This document shows positions 1 through 11,396 of a DNA stretch of 64,000 nt, piece after piece. The DNA comes from Phragmites australis. Lineage: Eukaryota; Streptophyta; Magnoliopsida; Poales; Poaceae. How positions within the stretch are numbered: position 1 is the first letter of the stretch; each line of letters opens with the position of its first letter. A program made the translations under genes and the position numbers. The notes under the pieces are model-generated. The model ran no database searches. It was not told the origin of the DNA and saw only the letters and a list, made by a program, of their open reading frames with translations. The stretch spans positions 37,602,501 to 37,666,500 of the forward strand of contig NC_084923.1 in NCBI RefSeq assembly GCF_958298935.1. Reading direction: 5' to 3'.

Positions 1-109
1 TGTACTATCAGCGCTGGTTTGATCTATGAACCGACACTGATAGTGATTTTAGTGCCAGTTTCATACCCAGTACTGATAGTCACAGACAACAGGTTTTGAA
101 CCGACACTG
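1..109. repeat. CACTA-type subterminal repeat remnant
   Basis: This stretch carries several copies, in both orientations, of a motif of the kind ACCGACACTGATA / TATCAGCGCTGGTTT. Similar 'TATCAGTGCCGGTT' repeats are typical of the subterminal regions of some grass CACTA transposons. No CACTA terminus is visible because the window starts inside the repeat, so this is a fragment of unknown length. The family call is inferred from the motif alone. Confidence 0.4.
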
Positions 110-510
110 ATGAGGGTATCTATAGTAGTGACTCTAAAAGCTAGCTAATGAGGTGATAGACTTCCCACTTTTAAGTTGGATGCTTTGCCCTTCCACAACC
201 AATGTATAACTATTTTAACAATCTCCCCTTTCACATATTGGCATCCCTCAGTCATTCACTGCCCCTTCACCATATATTGACGGTCTCTCAGGTCATGCTC
301 CATGGGCATAAACAGTCCATCAGACCTTTACACAAACTTGTGTGATCAAAGATTGTGGCCAACATCTTGTGGAACGGATTCTGATACCAATTGTAGGATT
401 AAAATAGCCTTGAAATACCTCAAAAACTAGCCAATGAGGTGAGTGGCTCCACATTTTTAAATTGGGCACATTATCCTTCCACAACTAATTAATGTAATAC
501 TATTCCAACA
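110..510 (-). mobile_element. TRIM-like miniature LTR retroelement, reverse orientation
   Basis: Two imperfect direct repeats (about 110-220 and 392-510) flank about 170 bp of non-coding DNA. The right copy starts TGTAGGATT and ends CCAACA, so it has TG...CA ends. Immediately left of it, TCTGATACCA is the reverse complement of a copia-type initiator-methionine tRNA primer-binding site (TGGTATCAGA). Immediately right of the left copy, ATCTCCCCTTTCAC reads on the minus strand as a polypurine tract next to an LTR. PBS and polypurine tract therefore both sit where a minus-strand element needs them. The total of about 400 bp and absence of coding capacity fit a terminal-repeat retrotransposon in miniature. 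The left LTR's outer 25 bp are diverged, and no target duplication was found. Confidence 0.6.
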
Positions 511-970
511 CAAATGCTTCTAGTTTTCAGTTTTAAGGACAACACCTTCTACCAAAATGACATTATTAATATTGGTGGGCTATAGAGGTGAGCATACAAT
601 TTTAGCGACCGGGGACAAAATACATAAAAAAAATAAGGTGTTAAGCATCTCCCTCTTTTGTTTTGATGAAGCTAAAATGGAATTTGTTTTCGTCTAGGGA
701 GCTAATTCGTTTCAAATCTGGCTGCTGAGTTGTCACACGCAGAGGATCCTTCTATAGCCACAACGGGGCCCCAACATTTCACTGTTGCAACCACATAACA
801 TTTTGCACCCTCATCAATCCCTTCACATAAGCCACAACAGAAAAGTTCACCTCTCTCTCTCTCAAACAAGAAAAAGAGGAAGAGCACGCAGTAGCTCAAT
901 TCCTCCTCTCAACTTTACATCTCTGTATTTACAAAGTTGTTGCTAGCTGTAGCTAGTAGCTAGCCACTGC
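511..970. other. YABBY upstream region, no gene seen
   Basis: AT-rich DNA between the TRIM-like element and the presumed TATA box. It contains a CT-rich run at 851-863. Short open frames here are not supported by codon pattern or homology. Confidence 0.5.
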
Positions 971-980
971 TATATATATT
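971..980 (+). promoter_or_regulatory. Probable TATA box of the YABBY gene
   Basis: TATATATATT lies about 145 bp upstream of the YABBY start codon. It is followed by a pyrimidine-rich leader (many CTTCTTC blocks, 1016-1082) of the type common in plant 5' UTRs. The transcription start would be near 1005. This is position-based inference only. Confidence 0.45.
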
Positions 981-1122
981 TTCTAATCCTTTCTGACCAC
1001 TGGTCCTTTATTACTCCTTGCTGCTTGTATATCTTCTTCCTGCTTCCTTCAACCTCATCTCCCTCTTCTTGCTCTTCTTCAATCAATTGGTGGCATATCT
1101 CGCAAGGTGACCGCCGGAAGGA

Positions 1123-3331
1123 ATGTCGGCCCAGATTGCTCTGGCGTCGGAGCATGTGTGCTACGTGCACTGCAACTTCTGCAACACAATTCTCGCGGTA
1201 ATATGTGCTCCAGCCCCCATCTGATACATTTTCTCTTCTCTTCTCTACGTTTGCTTCTGAAGTGCAGATCTACAAAGAGAGATGCATGAAATGATTGGCC
1301 GTGAATATCATCGTTAATCATGTAGGATTTGGCCAGTTCCTCTTGTTGGATTTTGTCTTTAATTTCTCTCTAAATTCTTTGTGAAGTTTGAAAGAGATTT
1401 CTGAATCCCCCCTCTCCCTTTCCCTGTCCTTTTATTTTGCCGGAGTTCAGTTAATTTTCATTTCCTTTTCGACTCTTCAGTTCTTGAATTTTTCAAAGGG
1501 AGTTTGTATCTTGTACCTTTCAATTTGGTACTCCACCATGGACATGCGAGGAGGTCAAGCTCAGCTGATATTGAAAATTCGGCTGCCTTTTGCACCTTTT
1601 CTGATCAAATCTATGGAAGAACATGATATTAGAGTCCTAAACGAAATTAGTACCACCAGTGGGCAAGGGTGCTAGCTCCACCGTACATATCATGTGCTTC
1701 CGTGTGGTTTGGGCAATTCCATATACTCGTACCTTTTCAAGCATTCTGGCCTGTTTTTTTTTTAATTTTCTGGTAAATTAACATAGTTAAGTGTGATCTG
1801 GATCTCGAATATACTAAATAGTTAAATTTTTGTTGCGCAGTGTATGTGATGTACTAATTAGTATGAATATATCAGCATATGGCTTAACTATTTTGTGCTC
1901 GAAGAAGAAGGTACAAACGTATAGAGCTTATAAAGCACCATCCTTCTGTTTTGTGATTTGATTTTAACCATTTGAAGCAATTCACTGCTTCAGATTTATA
2001 CTTTTTTTCTACTTAGCTGCAACAAAGAGCATGCAATAACAACCATAACTCCACAAATGTAGTGCATACAACAGATAGCTAATCATGTGACGTTTTATTT
2101 TTCTAAACCATCATACATACCCCTCCTCTTCTTCCTTCAAGCAAAAAGGGAAATTGCATAGATGTACCGAAAGGTGAATATATACAATTATAAAACTAAG
2201 ACTGTTTGTTATTGATTCACACATTGGCAAAATATATGTTTCTTGCAATGTTGCCACTTGTTATTTATTGGAAAAAAAATCATCCTTATGAAAAGTTAGC
2301 TTCGAAGTTCAAACTTTTATACTTTGCTCAAACCATCAAAACTTTTTACTGGAATAGAGGAAGAGCAGTAGCATACTGTCCTACTAGTCGTGAGTTGTAA
2401 CACCAAGAAAATCCAACCCCCACCCCCCTCGTTATTTTCATGTTCTTCATGCTCCTGTTTTCTGTCGTGATATTATGGTTGTTTCTTCTTTGATCTGTCT
2501 CCTCTAAACCTTGTGGCATTATTAGGGCCGTACCGTACTGTTTAAGGGCTCTGTGCTAAAAATCAAAATTGGGCCTTATACCAAATACATGCAACCGGAA
2601 AATTACGGTATATTTCCCTTTGACAGACATAAAAAAAACTCAAGATTCTCAAATTGAATTGTTCTCTTATAAGTGTGTAAAAAAATCCATGTGTTTGAAC
2701 AGGTAGAATATACACTTCATACTTAGTGATTGTTGATGTTTTGTTTAATTTCTATAAAATTCTCAAGTTCCAAACATGGCTATGTTTAAAAATGTGTTGT
2801 TTATCTAAGTTATTTGCAAAAAGAATCATCGTTGTCTTCAAATTAAAGCAGTAGACTAAGTATGGAGTTAAGTTTAGAAGAATTATAGAAAGAATAGGAA
2901 GGATCAACTGACGAATTGTGAATTGAGAGAGATATGCATGGGCCTCAATTAAGGGCCTCATTTGCTTATATGATTAACTGTCTTAATTATGGAGATTAAG
3001 CTACTAATTAAAATCTAATCAGAAAATGGGGCCCTTAATTGGTGGGGCCCCTGTGCGGTCGGCCACCTTGCACTTGCTGATCTACGGGCCCTGGACATTA
3101 TATTGCTCCAATCCTAAATTAAAACATCTATAGAAAATAACATGGGAGTACTAATTGCATACCATTTATGCTTAGTTCTTCTGTTTCCTTTTTTACTTGA
3201 CCTTGTAATTAGATAGTACACTGCTCATACTTATACCCTCTTAGACTCTGCATGGACGGTGTTTGCCATTGATATAATTTTAGTGTAAACCGAACATGTA
3301 AGGTTACCTGAAATTATCACCAGCCAGCTGT

Positions 3332-3393
<62 letters not shown>

Positions 3394-6300
3394 TAGATAG
3401 ATCATAGATAGATCATTACTAATGATCAAGTACTTCTTTCTGACCTACTGATTCAAACTTTCTTGCCATAGTTACAGGCAATTTTTGCGTCGATGGATGG
3501 TACAAGTTTATATGTACTATTGTCTAGCATAGACATATAGAGCCAAGTAGGAGTTGGAAATGTGGAGCTTTCCTGATATGCTGAAGTCTAGTATATGATC
3601 TTTCACAGTATCTTCCGTGTTATCTACACAGCAACTTCAATGCCGTTCTGCTCTCTCCTACGTACCAAAGATCTATAAAGGGTGATCCTACACTGACCAC
3701 TCGTGCTACATACGTGCAGTGTAGATATGTACTAGCTACGAGATCTTTCGCAAGATATCTTGCCTTCTCAGAATTAGCATGCTGTACTTTTCTGCAACTC
3801 CAATGCCGTCTCCCTCTCTCCTAGCCAAAGATAAATAGTAAGTCGATCGATCTTGTGACACACACCTGCCTGACCCACTAATGTATGCATGGCAAAGTGG
3901 CTTCTGCATGATTTGTCACTGTCTCTTGCATCTTTCTCTCCAACATTGCTCATACATGCGTGATTCTTTAGTATTTTGTGCACATGCATGTCAGAAGAGC
4001 ATGGAGCAGAAAAGAAAATGGAGGTGTAGAACATATGCATGCTTCTACAATAACATATAGCTGCATGCCTATCCATGAATTCATTTAAAAAATACACATA
4101 TCAAAATCTAGCTGTATGATGCTTCTCATAATTAACCTATTTAATTTGTGCTGGTTTTGGCTTTTTTGGGTGAAAGATATATGAAGTGTGATTTGAGTTA
4201 ACTCCCCTCGTGGGAGCACACATGCACAATCATTTGTAGGGCATACACTCACTTGCTTATTCCATATTAATGCCTTATGGGAGTTAGTGCACGAAAGGAG
4301 GGTGGAGTAATCAAACAAATAAAAAAAGGCCGTTGTTCTTCAGTTTGGGGTGGCAGTGTGCACCCAAGGGGAAATTGAAAAATATAATGGAATGGGTAAG
4401 GGAACCAATGGGCTGACGTTGGAAAAGGGTGCCCCAGTGTTCTGCAGGTCTGGTCAGAAGAGCCCTGATAAAAGTCATGGAGCAACAGTTTTGCAGGCAG
4501 ACAGGGTTAACAGAAAAAGAAAACGAAGTCCAGAGCAAAAAAGCTATATAGTATTCATAGTTTTATGTATCACATATGCATCTGGAGAAGGCTTTTGTAT
4601 GTACCTGCCTTCATGCTAGATTTGACTCCTTGTTTTTTTCTCGTAAATATAGAAATTTCTCCGTTGAACTTTAGCTTTTGTTTCGTACTTTTCCACAATA
4701 AAATGCTGGTTTTTTCCCAAAGAAATCACGTCCTCCGTTATGCACCTGTTCTTGCTTACTTTCATAATAAACCATAGAGACATTCATGTTGCTGAATTAT
4801 TTCAATAAACCTAACGCTGGTCTCGTCGTGATCAATCTGCAGGTCAGTGTCCCGAGCAACAGCATGCTGAACGTCGTGACAGTCCGATGTGGCCACTGCA
4901 CTAGCCTGCTGTCAGTGAACTTGAGAGGACTGATCCAGTCACTTCCTGCCCAAAATCACTTACAGGTTCACAGATGAATAGCAACATTAATTCGTGCAAG
5001 ATTTGTGCATGAAATTATGAATAGAACCTGGCCTAAACTCCTTCTAAATGACGAGCTGAATCCTTTTAATTATAATCATGTCAACATGACATATTCTGTT
5101 GTGTTACTCCTTCTCTTTCTGCATTATTTCTTCCTAGTGCAAAATAGGCTAGAAAGAAACTAAGTTTCTGGACTTGAAGGACATGATATGTACGTAGAGA
5201 TGCCAAACATCTAGCTTGCCCTACCTATATATAGCTAGCTGGTAGCAGATAAAAGCCACCATGCATGCATGGGTCATGTCATGAGTACAGTAGAGACAAA
5301 TTAAAGCATTCAGTACTGCTTTCTCACAGGAAGAGTTTAAAGCTTGCACATGCAAAAACATCTTGCTCTGGGCCAGATGAATCGATATATTTCCATGACT
5401 TTAAGTATTAAAATCTATATACTCCTTCCAGTCGACTAGCATGTTTTCATGTCTGAAACGTCATGTAAACTTGACTAGGAGTATAACATATCACTACTTT
5501 GTATGTTACGGTGCTATACCTGAAATCGAAGTACACTATGCAGTATTCTCTCTCAAAAATGAATCTTCAGACTAACCTGATTGTGTCAATTGATGCCAGG
5601 AGAATTTCAAGGCCCACAATATCAGTTTTACTGAAAACTGCCCTGAGTATGCACCATCATCTTCGAAATATCGGATGCCAATGATGTTCTCAACAAAAAG
5701 TGATCAGGATCATTTGCTCCATGTGCGCGGTAAAATGATTCATATATGTGTTCTTGTTACTCTTTAATTTGTGAAATGAATTATATTCTTGCTATTGACA
5801 TATATAATCTGTTTGGATATTGCTTTTCCCTATAACTAAAGTTTACAGAATCAATTTTAACGGGTACATAAAATATATGCATGCATGTGTACTTGGTTGG
5901 ATGCAAGTTCTAGGGAAAAATATTTTTTGACCATAAAACATGAAATATCCTGAAAGAATTGAGACAGTGAGATCAGCGCAATGTTTAGAACACTATAAAA
6001 AAACTCATCACTATAGCTTCCAAACTAGCATCACGGCTAACAGTAATAGAGTTATCATTATTGTTTCGTAACACGAACCGATAATGTTAATCGGTCTCAA
6101 ATTTGATATGTTTGGGAGCGATTTTTTTTTTTGCACTTGGCGAACTCTCTGTAGCTTTACTGTTGTGACGAACCCTGTGGCTTTTGTGAGAGTGGAACCT
6201 GTGAATATAACAAATTACATGCATGCAGCTTTGTGATTAGAATCAGGCTTAGAAAAACTATTGCAACCAAGAAGTGTGGTTAGTTACCATGCATGCATGC

Positions 6301-7713
6301 GTGTAAATCTGGTTTCCAGCAGTGAATAAATCAAACTTAATAGGATTTACACATAATTTTCTCAGAAATATAAGACTGGTTGATAAATATTCCAACTACA
6401 TATATATATTTGATGCCCTCCTAGTTTTGGAGCCATTGTGTAAGATAATGTGGAAAGTCTATCCCCAATGTTGAAGTCGTCCTTGCATGGTGCAATAGCG
6501 ATTTCACGAAATTACACATTTTCAAAATGGTAATGTCGTTAAATTAACTATAGTATATATTTTGCATAATTAATAATATCCATTGTCAATCAGGAAGGAC
6601 ATATTTGAGATCAAATCTAATAAACAACATATGTTCCATATAGTATAAATTTTTCCTTTATACTTCGACGAGCTAAGATTGTTGCCCTTTACACCTCAAA
6701 AGTTATGAGTTCATATATTTTATTTTGTAAAATATGTATGTTTATGGTGTGCGTGTTGGTTTCCATAAAAGCTCTAATGCCATGCTGCTAATCTTTGTAT
6801 GTAAACAGCAGCTCCCGAGAAGAGGCAACGCGTTCCTTCAGCTTACAACAGATTTATTAAGTGAGTTTGATCAATCTAATTTATTCTTCTATTGCAGTAT
6901 AATTTCTTTTCTTGGGATGAAACAATGAGCTTTTATATACTAGTTGTAAAATGGTATATGATTCTTTTAGGGAAGAGATACGGAGGATTAAAGCAGGCAA
7001 CCCTGACATAAGCCATAGAGAAGCCTTCAGCACCGCAGCAAAGAATGTAAGTACATGCATGTTTTGCATAAAACACAAGTCTATATCTCAGCATATAATT
7101 ATATATGTAAGGGCAATTACTTATAGTGTGAAAATGGGCTAAATGACACAAATGCATGAACATTATTAGGTGTTGATTTTTTTAAAAAAAATTGTCAAAA
7201 CATAATCAGATCTAGGGGAGTGCAAGTTCTTTATGTCCACTAAAGATCAAAGTAAATCCCATTTGCAAAGAAATTGTTTAAAAATATTTGGTGAATAATG
7301 ATTTTGCATTGATCATTAAGTACTTTTCAAATAATGATTTGCTGAATAATAGTTTTTCCTTAGAACTGCTTGATACTTCCACACCTGGTTTTCATGAATT
7401 AATGCTAGATTGAGAAAATATTGTATACCATCATTTGCTTACCTAGAATCCATTCAGTTATCCAATGATTTATTCAATAGACCACAGCATCCATCTTGTT
7501 TTTCTTTCCTTCAGAATTTTAATTAAGGTAGATATGTACATGAAACAAGATATAGAGTGCTCCAACCTAGTCGATATCATTATATTGATTTTTTTTCAGT
7601 GGGCGCATTTTCCGAACATTCATTTTGGGCTGGGACCCCATGAGAGCAGCAAGAAGCTCGACGAGGCCATTGTTGTGCCAGGTCGTACTCAGAAAGTCCA
7701 AGATCTCTACTGA
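1123..7713 (+). CDS. YAB2: YABBY transcription factor, YAB2-like, six exons
   Basis: Complete host gene for a 188-residue plant-specific nuclear transcription factor of the YABBY family, which specifies abaxial and lateral-organ identity. Exons: 1123-1197, 4843-4965, 5600-5729, 6812-6860, 6971-7046, 7600-7713. All introns are GT-AG and the exons join in frame without lesions (567 bp including TGA). The N-terminal C2C2 zinc finger uses C17-x2-C20 and C41-x2-C44, with the family motif [10 protein letters not shown] at 13-22. The HMG-like YABBY domain starts at about residue 111 ([14 protein letters not shown]) and ends in [10 protein letters not shown] at 152-161. ATG 1123 is the only in-frame Met ahead of the zinc finger, and the start MSAQ is usual for the YAB2/YAB6 clade. 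Length matches the usual ~185 residues. Subclade is inferred from overall resemblance. An ortholog of rice YABBY2 is most likely; YABBY6 is the alternative. The family call is certain. Confidence 0.95.
1198..4842 (+). other. YABBY intron 1 (3,645 bp)
   Basis: Large first intron, phase 0, donor GTAATA and acceptor CTGCAG. It separates the two halves of the zinc finger, as is usual for YABBY genes. It is AT-rich with no convincing gene inside. Contents include the (AG)28 tract at 3333-3388, a GATA-type repeat right after it (GATAGATAGATC), and several CATGCATG motifs. A GGGCC-rich patch at about 3030-3100 may be an old repeat insertion that I could not classify. Confidence 0.8.
3333..3388 (+). 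repeat. (AG)28 microsatellite in YABBY intron 1
   Basis: Perfect 56-bp dinucleotide repeat followed by imperfect GATA repeats. GA repeats are known binding sites for plant BASIC PENTACYSTEINE (BPC/BBR) proteins, which act on large introns of homeotic genes. Whether that applies here is inference. It will also be length-polymorphic. Confidence 0.95.
5262..6310 (+). promoter_or_regulatory. Clustered RY (CATGCATG) motifs in YABBY introns 2-3
   Basis: CATGCATG-type motifs occur near 5262, 5879, 6218 and 6288, some extended to CATGCATGCATG. RY elements are bound by B3-domain factors (ABI3/FUS3/LEC2 class). Such motifs are also common by chance in AT-rich grass introns and near repeats, so function is only suggested. 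Confidence 0.3.
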
Positions 7714-8717
7714 TGCCTACCTACATCAATCCTTGATTTCGAGTGTAAGTAATTTGAGAAAAATCTACCTTAATTCTGAATCGGTTTGTGAGTGCGTACA
7801 TATCTATATTGATGAGTGATACCATTAAGTGAGAAATTACGACATGTATGTACGGAAATGTGCTAGCTACCATGAAAGACTGAAGAAACACCTTATCATC
7901 ATGTTGCTATTTAATTGTTTGAAATAAATTGTCCCTTCTGCAAATTTTAGTGTTGTGTTGAACCCTCAAGGCTTCAATCATGCCAATCTTATAGTTGCTC
8001 TAATCAAGAAGTCTTAAACCTTATGAGAATGTAAAAAAATATTAGATTTATTTTTTTTGCAGTCTTGTGAGAATGAAACATATATTTATTTTGGTGCAGT
8101 AAAGCTTTTTTTCTATTACAAGAATGGAGCACACACGTACACACCACAACAAGAGCACACCACACTCACACACCTGGTAGTGTGCCCTCATCACACGCAT
8201 ATAAATAAAAACACTAAAAGAACTAATGCGTATATTAATTGTGGGCACCAGCATTTAAACCCTGGTAACTGAAGTTGTACCCTCACGTCTCTACCGCGAC
8301 ATTCAGAGTTGATTCCTACAGTAAAGTTTCTTGCACAAGCTGTTTGAGATGCAATGCAAATTAGTTTTTCCACTCCCTTTTTGTTGTTTTCCCATTGGGC
8401 GACACCGGGCAATTAATTATGTGAAAGATCCACGGACTTGTGACCAAGATTGCCTTCAAATCGACAATGACGCATGTGTAAAAATCTTGGCCATCTATGC
8501 AACAACATATATAAAAATATTATTTTGCTTCTACATCAGCAATAATCTGCATGACACCAGTGATGCTCAATCAGATAAGTAAGCACTCACGAATGTCAAA
8601 TGAGATGTATATGATGTTAAGTTATGAGAGCCCGGGACCGTCTAGCGGAGACAGTTATTTAGGTTATGATCCGTAATCTTGATCTACTTTGTATGTTCAT
8701 GTCGTTTTTCTAATAAA
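7714..8717 (+). other. YABBY 3' UTR and downstream flank
   Basis: No coding sequence is recognised. Candidate polyadenylation signals AATAAA lie at 7923-7928 and 8712-8717. The nearer one would give a 3' UTR of about 230 bp. The farther one sits after a T-rich stretch resembling a transcript end and would require a long or spliced 3' UTR. A possible donor GTAAGT occurs at about 7745, shortly after the stop. Confidence 0.45.
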
Positions 8718-9099
8718 ATGCAATCGAGTCAAGCAGTAGCTAGCCTGCCTAATTTCACAAAATAATGTATTGTATTAAAGAAAAACATTATTACATGGCT
8801 CTGCCTGGAAAGCATAATTTTTCCTCATTCTTATGGGGATTGAATTGTTTCCTGCGAAATGCCTGTGGAGCTCTTGCAACGTTCCAACAGATGGTACTTG
8901 TGTGTATTCCCTTGTTCCAAAATTGGACTATACCCTATGGGTCCCGAGAGAGTAAGGTTGTTACCATGTGGATTGGACACGTGGGTGTATTAAACTCACT
9001 CAAATGGACCACTGCCGCAGCTCATTCCTCCCTCGATATACGCGCCGACCTGCCATGCCATTTCCGAGGCAACCGTATGATCTGCGCTTAATTTTGTTT
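8718..9099. other. Intergenic, nothing recognised
   Basis: Contains a 108-codon open frame (8765-9091) without a recognisable domain or gene context. I see no other feature. Confidence 0.5.
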
Positions 9100-9383
9100 G
9101 GACATTACCAATAATTATAAATAACTATTATCTCTTAACCGAGAGAGTATATTTTTAAAAATTTATGTAGATATCGAATTTTATAATTCTTTATATCTTA
9201 TAAAGAAGAGATGTGCTGAGATGATTTGTAGTGAGTACTATATCTTTATCTCTCCTCTTCAAGAATTAGTACTTACTTACTTTCTTGCTCTGTGAGATAT
9301 GAAAAATCATACTAGTCATAATATTAAGAAATATACTCTCTAAACTAAAAGATAATAGCGATCTTCAACTATTGAAGATGCCC
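9100..9383. mobile_element. MITE with ~60-bp terminal inverted repeats
   Basis: The left end (GACATTACCAATAATT from 9101) aligns with the reverse complement of the right end (GGGCATCTTCAATAGTT, ending at 9383). Pairing continues through CTATTATCT and GAGAGTATATT for about 60 bp at roughly 70% identity. The intervening ~160 bp is AT-rich and non-coding. Size, ends starting GGGCATC and lack of coding fit a grass MITE, possibly PIF/Harbinger-derived. No clean target duplication was found, so the superfamily is uncertain. Confidence 0.6.
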
Positions 9384-9817
9384 TGCAGCTGCTATCTAGC
9401 TCCTGGAACACGCACAGGGTGGCCGCTAGCTTAGCTTACTGTAGACTCTGGCAATGGCGCGCCATGGCGCCGGCGATGAGTCACGCATGCATGCGACCAT
9501 TCTGCCATGCATATATGGTATTCATGCCCCTACGTGCTCATCAATCTCGATGCAGAACACCTAATCACTGGGATCTCTTGCTCAGGTGGGGCGTTGTTTG
9601 CAGTTAATTAACCCCGGCTTTTGGTTGCATTTGCATGCGTCCAGTACTGCTCGCATTATTGGCGCTTGAGCTGTTTCTTTCTTCTTCTTGTGCTACCAGT
9701 ACTCCAGTAGTGGCCAGAGATGGAATGGATACAGTGGCTTATCATAATTGCGTCGCATGGCGACGAGCGCGATATATATTCGAATCGGTGTACTATTCCT
9801 GAAGTTGAATATATATT
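9384..9817. other. Intergenic, nothing recognised
   Basis: Low-complexity and palindromic CATGCATG patches only, between the MITE and the copia element. Confidence 0.5.
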
Positions 9818-9822
9818 CCAAC

Positions 9823-9969
9823 GATTAGTGATGGGATTAGTTGTACATATCCTAACAGTTGTATCATTGTAATCCTGTAATTGCTCTCACGAGTCATTAT
9901 ATAGACGGAACCCCCGGCACCCTGCCAAGTGTGGCTTCCTCTAAATTTCTCTCTCACTATACTTCTACA
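9823..9969 (+). repeat. 5' LTR of copia element
   Basis: 147 bp, ends CTTCTACA followed by PBS TGGTATTAGAT. Its first two bases are GA where the 3' copy has TG, so the terminal dinucleotide has mutated. It contains CATTATATAGAC as a possible TATA element. Confidence 0.85.
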
Positions 9970-10093
9970 TGGTATTAGATTAGGTTCCTTCCCTAGACGT
10001 AAAACCCTAAGCTACCCCTCGTTGTCCCCATTTATCTTCTCAATCTCTGCCCCTACCAGTCTCTAGGGTCGGCGACGCCATACTCTAAGCTCC

Positions 10094-11393
10094 ATGGCAC
10101 CCCCACCGTCTTATTCCCATCTACGGGTCTTCGGGTGTCTTTGCTACCCAAACACATCCACCACTGCATCCAACAAACTCCAGCCCCGCTCTGTCGCCTG
10201 CATCTTTCTTGGTCATCCCTCTTTTTACGAGGTTACCGATGCTATGACCCAGTCACTCGACAGGTCATTATATCATGCCATGTGGTTTTTGACGAGTCCA
10301 TTTTTTCCCTTCGCATCATCAAACTCACAGCCACAAACTGTGGCTAGCCAGCTGGATTTTTTGCAGAATTCTACTGTATCGTACCTTCCTCCACCTCATG
10401 TTCGTGCTCCCACCAACTAGCACGCACGTGGTGCTCTAGCTGCCTCGGCCGAAACGACTCAGTTGGGGGCTGCACCTCACATTGCAGGTTCGGAGTTGCC
10501 CGCACCCACGGCCTCGGTGTCACCCCTTTGGCCTTCACATGCGGAGGGGTTCGCAGGGCCTCCGGAGGGTTGCTCCGCTGAGGGAGGCTCCGTAGGGACT
10601 CCGGAGGGTGGATCTATTGGGCCCCTGGATCGAGGTGGCTCGGTCGCACCCATTGCCACAACACCTGTGTCGCGGCCCTCCGCCAGGCCAGCCCCTGGCC
10701 CACATCATATGCCGACGTGTGCCAAGGATGGGATCGTCGTTCTCGTCAATCAGCTCAACCGGTTGACCGTCCACGGTGCTCTTTCCCCCATCCCCAAGAC
10801 GTATCATGGAACTCTTCAGGACGCCCACTGGCGTCAAGCTATGTCTGATGAGTACACTGCTCTCATGGACAACAGGACATGAACTCTCGTCCCTGGCCTC
10901 CCTGGTGCTAATACCGTCTTTGGCAAGTGGGTCTGCAAACATAAGTTCCAATCTAACGGATCCCTCGCACACTACAAGGCCCGTTGGGTCGTTCACAACT
11001 TCTTTCAACAGCCGAGCATCGACTATGATGAGGCCTTTAGATCAGTTATGAAGCCAGCGACCATCCGCTTTGTGTTTAGCATCGCTGCCTCTCGCTCCTG
11101 GCCGATTCGCCAACTCGACGTCAAGAATGTGTTTCTCCACAGTATGCTAGATGAGGCAGTGTTTTGTGAGCAACCTTCTGGCTTCGTCGACCCCTCTCGA
11201 CCTCAGCATGCATGTCGCCTCTAGAAGTCCATATACGATCTCAAGTAGGCGCCCCACGCTTGGTACCAACGGTTCGTCACATACACTCGTAAGTTGGGCT
11301 TTGTGGCATCCCTCTCCGTCACATTGCTATTTGTCCTTCGTGATGGCGATGCCATCTCGTACCTACTATTGTACGTTGACGACATCTTCCTCA
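10094..11393 (+). pseudogene. Copia integrase C-terminus and N-terminal RT (broken)
   Basis: It begins in the copia integrase C-terminal region ([12 protein letters not shown], then a degraded 'VVFDES' boundary). A Pro/Ser/Gly-rich linker follows, then the RT: the 'HWRQAMSDEYTAL' block, FGKWVCKHK, the KARWV motif, IRQLDVKNVFLH and LLYVDDIFL just before the CACTA insertion. Several stops and frame changes interrupt it, for example a TGA shortly after codon DNRT (about 10880) and stops near 11224 and 11247. The region encodes part of a reverse transcriptase that would sit in the virus-like particle. It is dead in this copy. Confidence 0.85.
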
Positions 11394-11396
11394 CCG

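Noticed and set aside
702..1321. Small minus- and plus-strand ORFs around the YABBY promoter and first exon
   Set aside because: They overlap the promoter, the leader or the zinc-finger exon in other frames and have no independent support.
2520..3100. GGGCC-rich boundaries in YABBY intron 1, considered as a transposon
   Set aside because: No inverted or direct termini and no TSD could be matched. Left as unclassified intron sequence.
5990..6130. CACTATAAAAAAACTC followed by AACCGATAATG-like repeats, considered as a CACTA or MITE insertion in YABBY intron 3
   Set aside because: Only one terminus-like sequence was found, with no matching right end or target duplication.
8765..9091. 108-codon ORF containing ALATFQQM, faintly like a gypsy RT block
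   Set aside because: No neighbouring RT motifs in any frame. A single short resemblance is not evidence.
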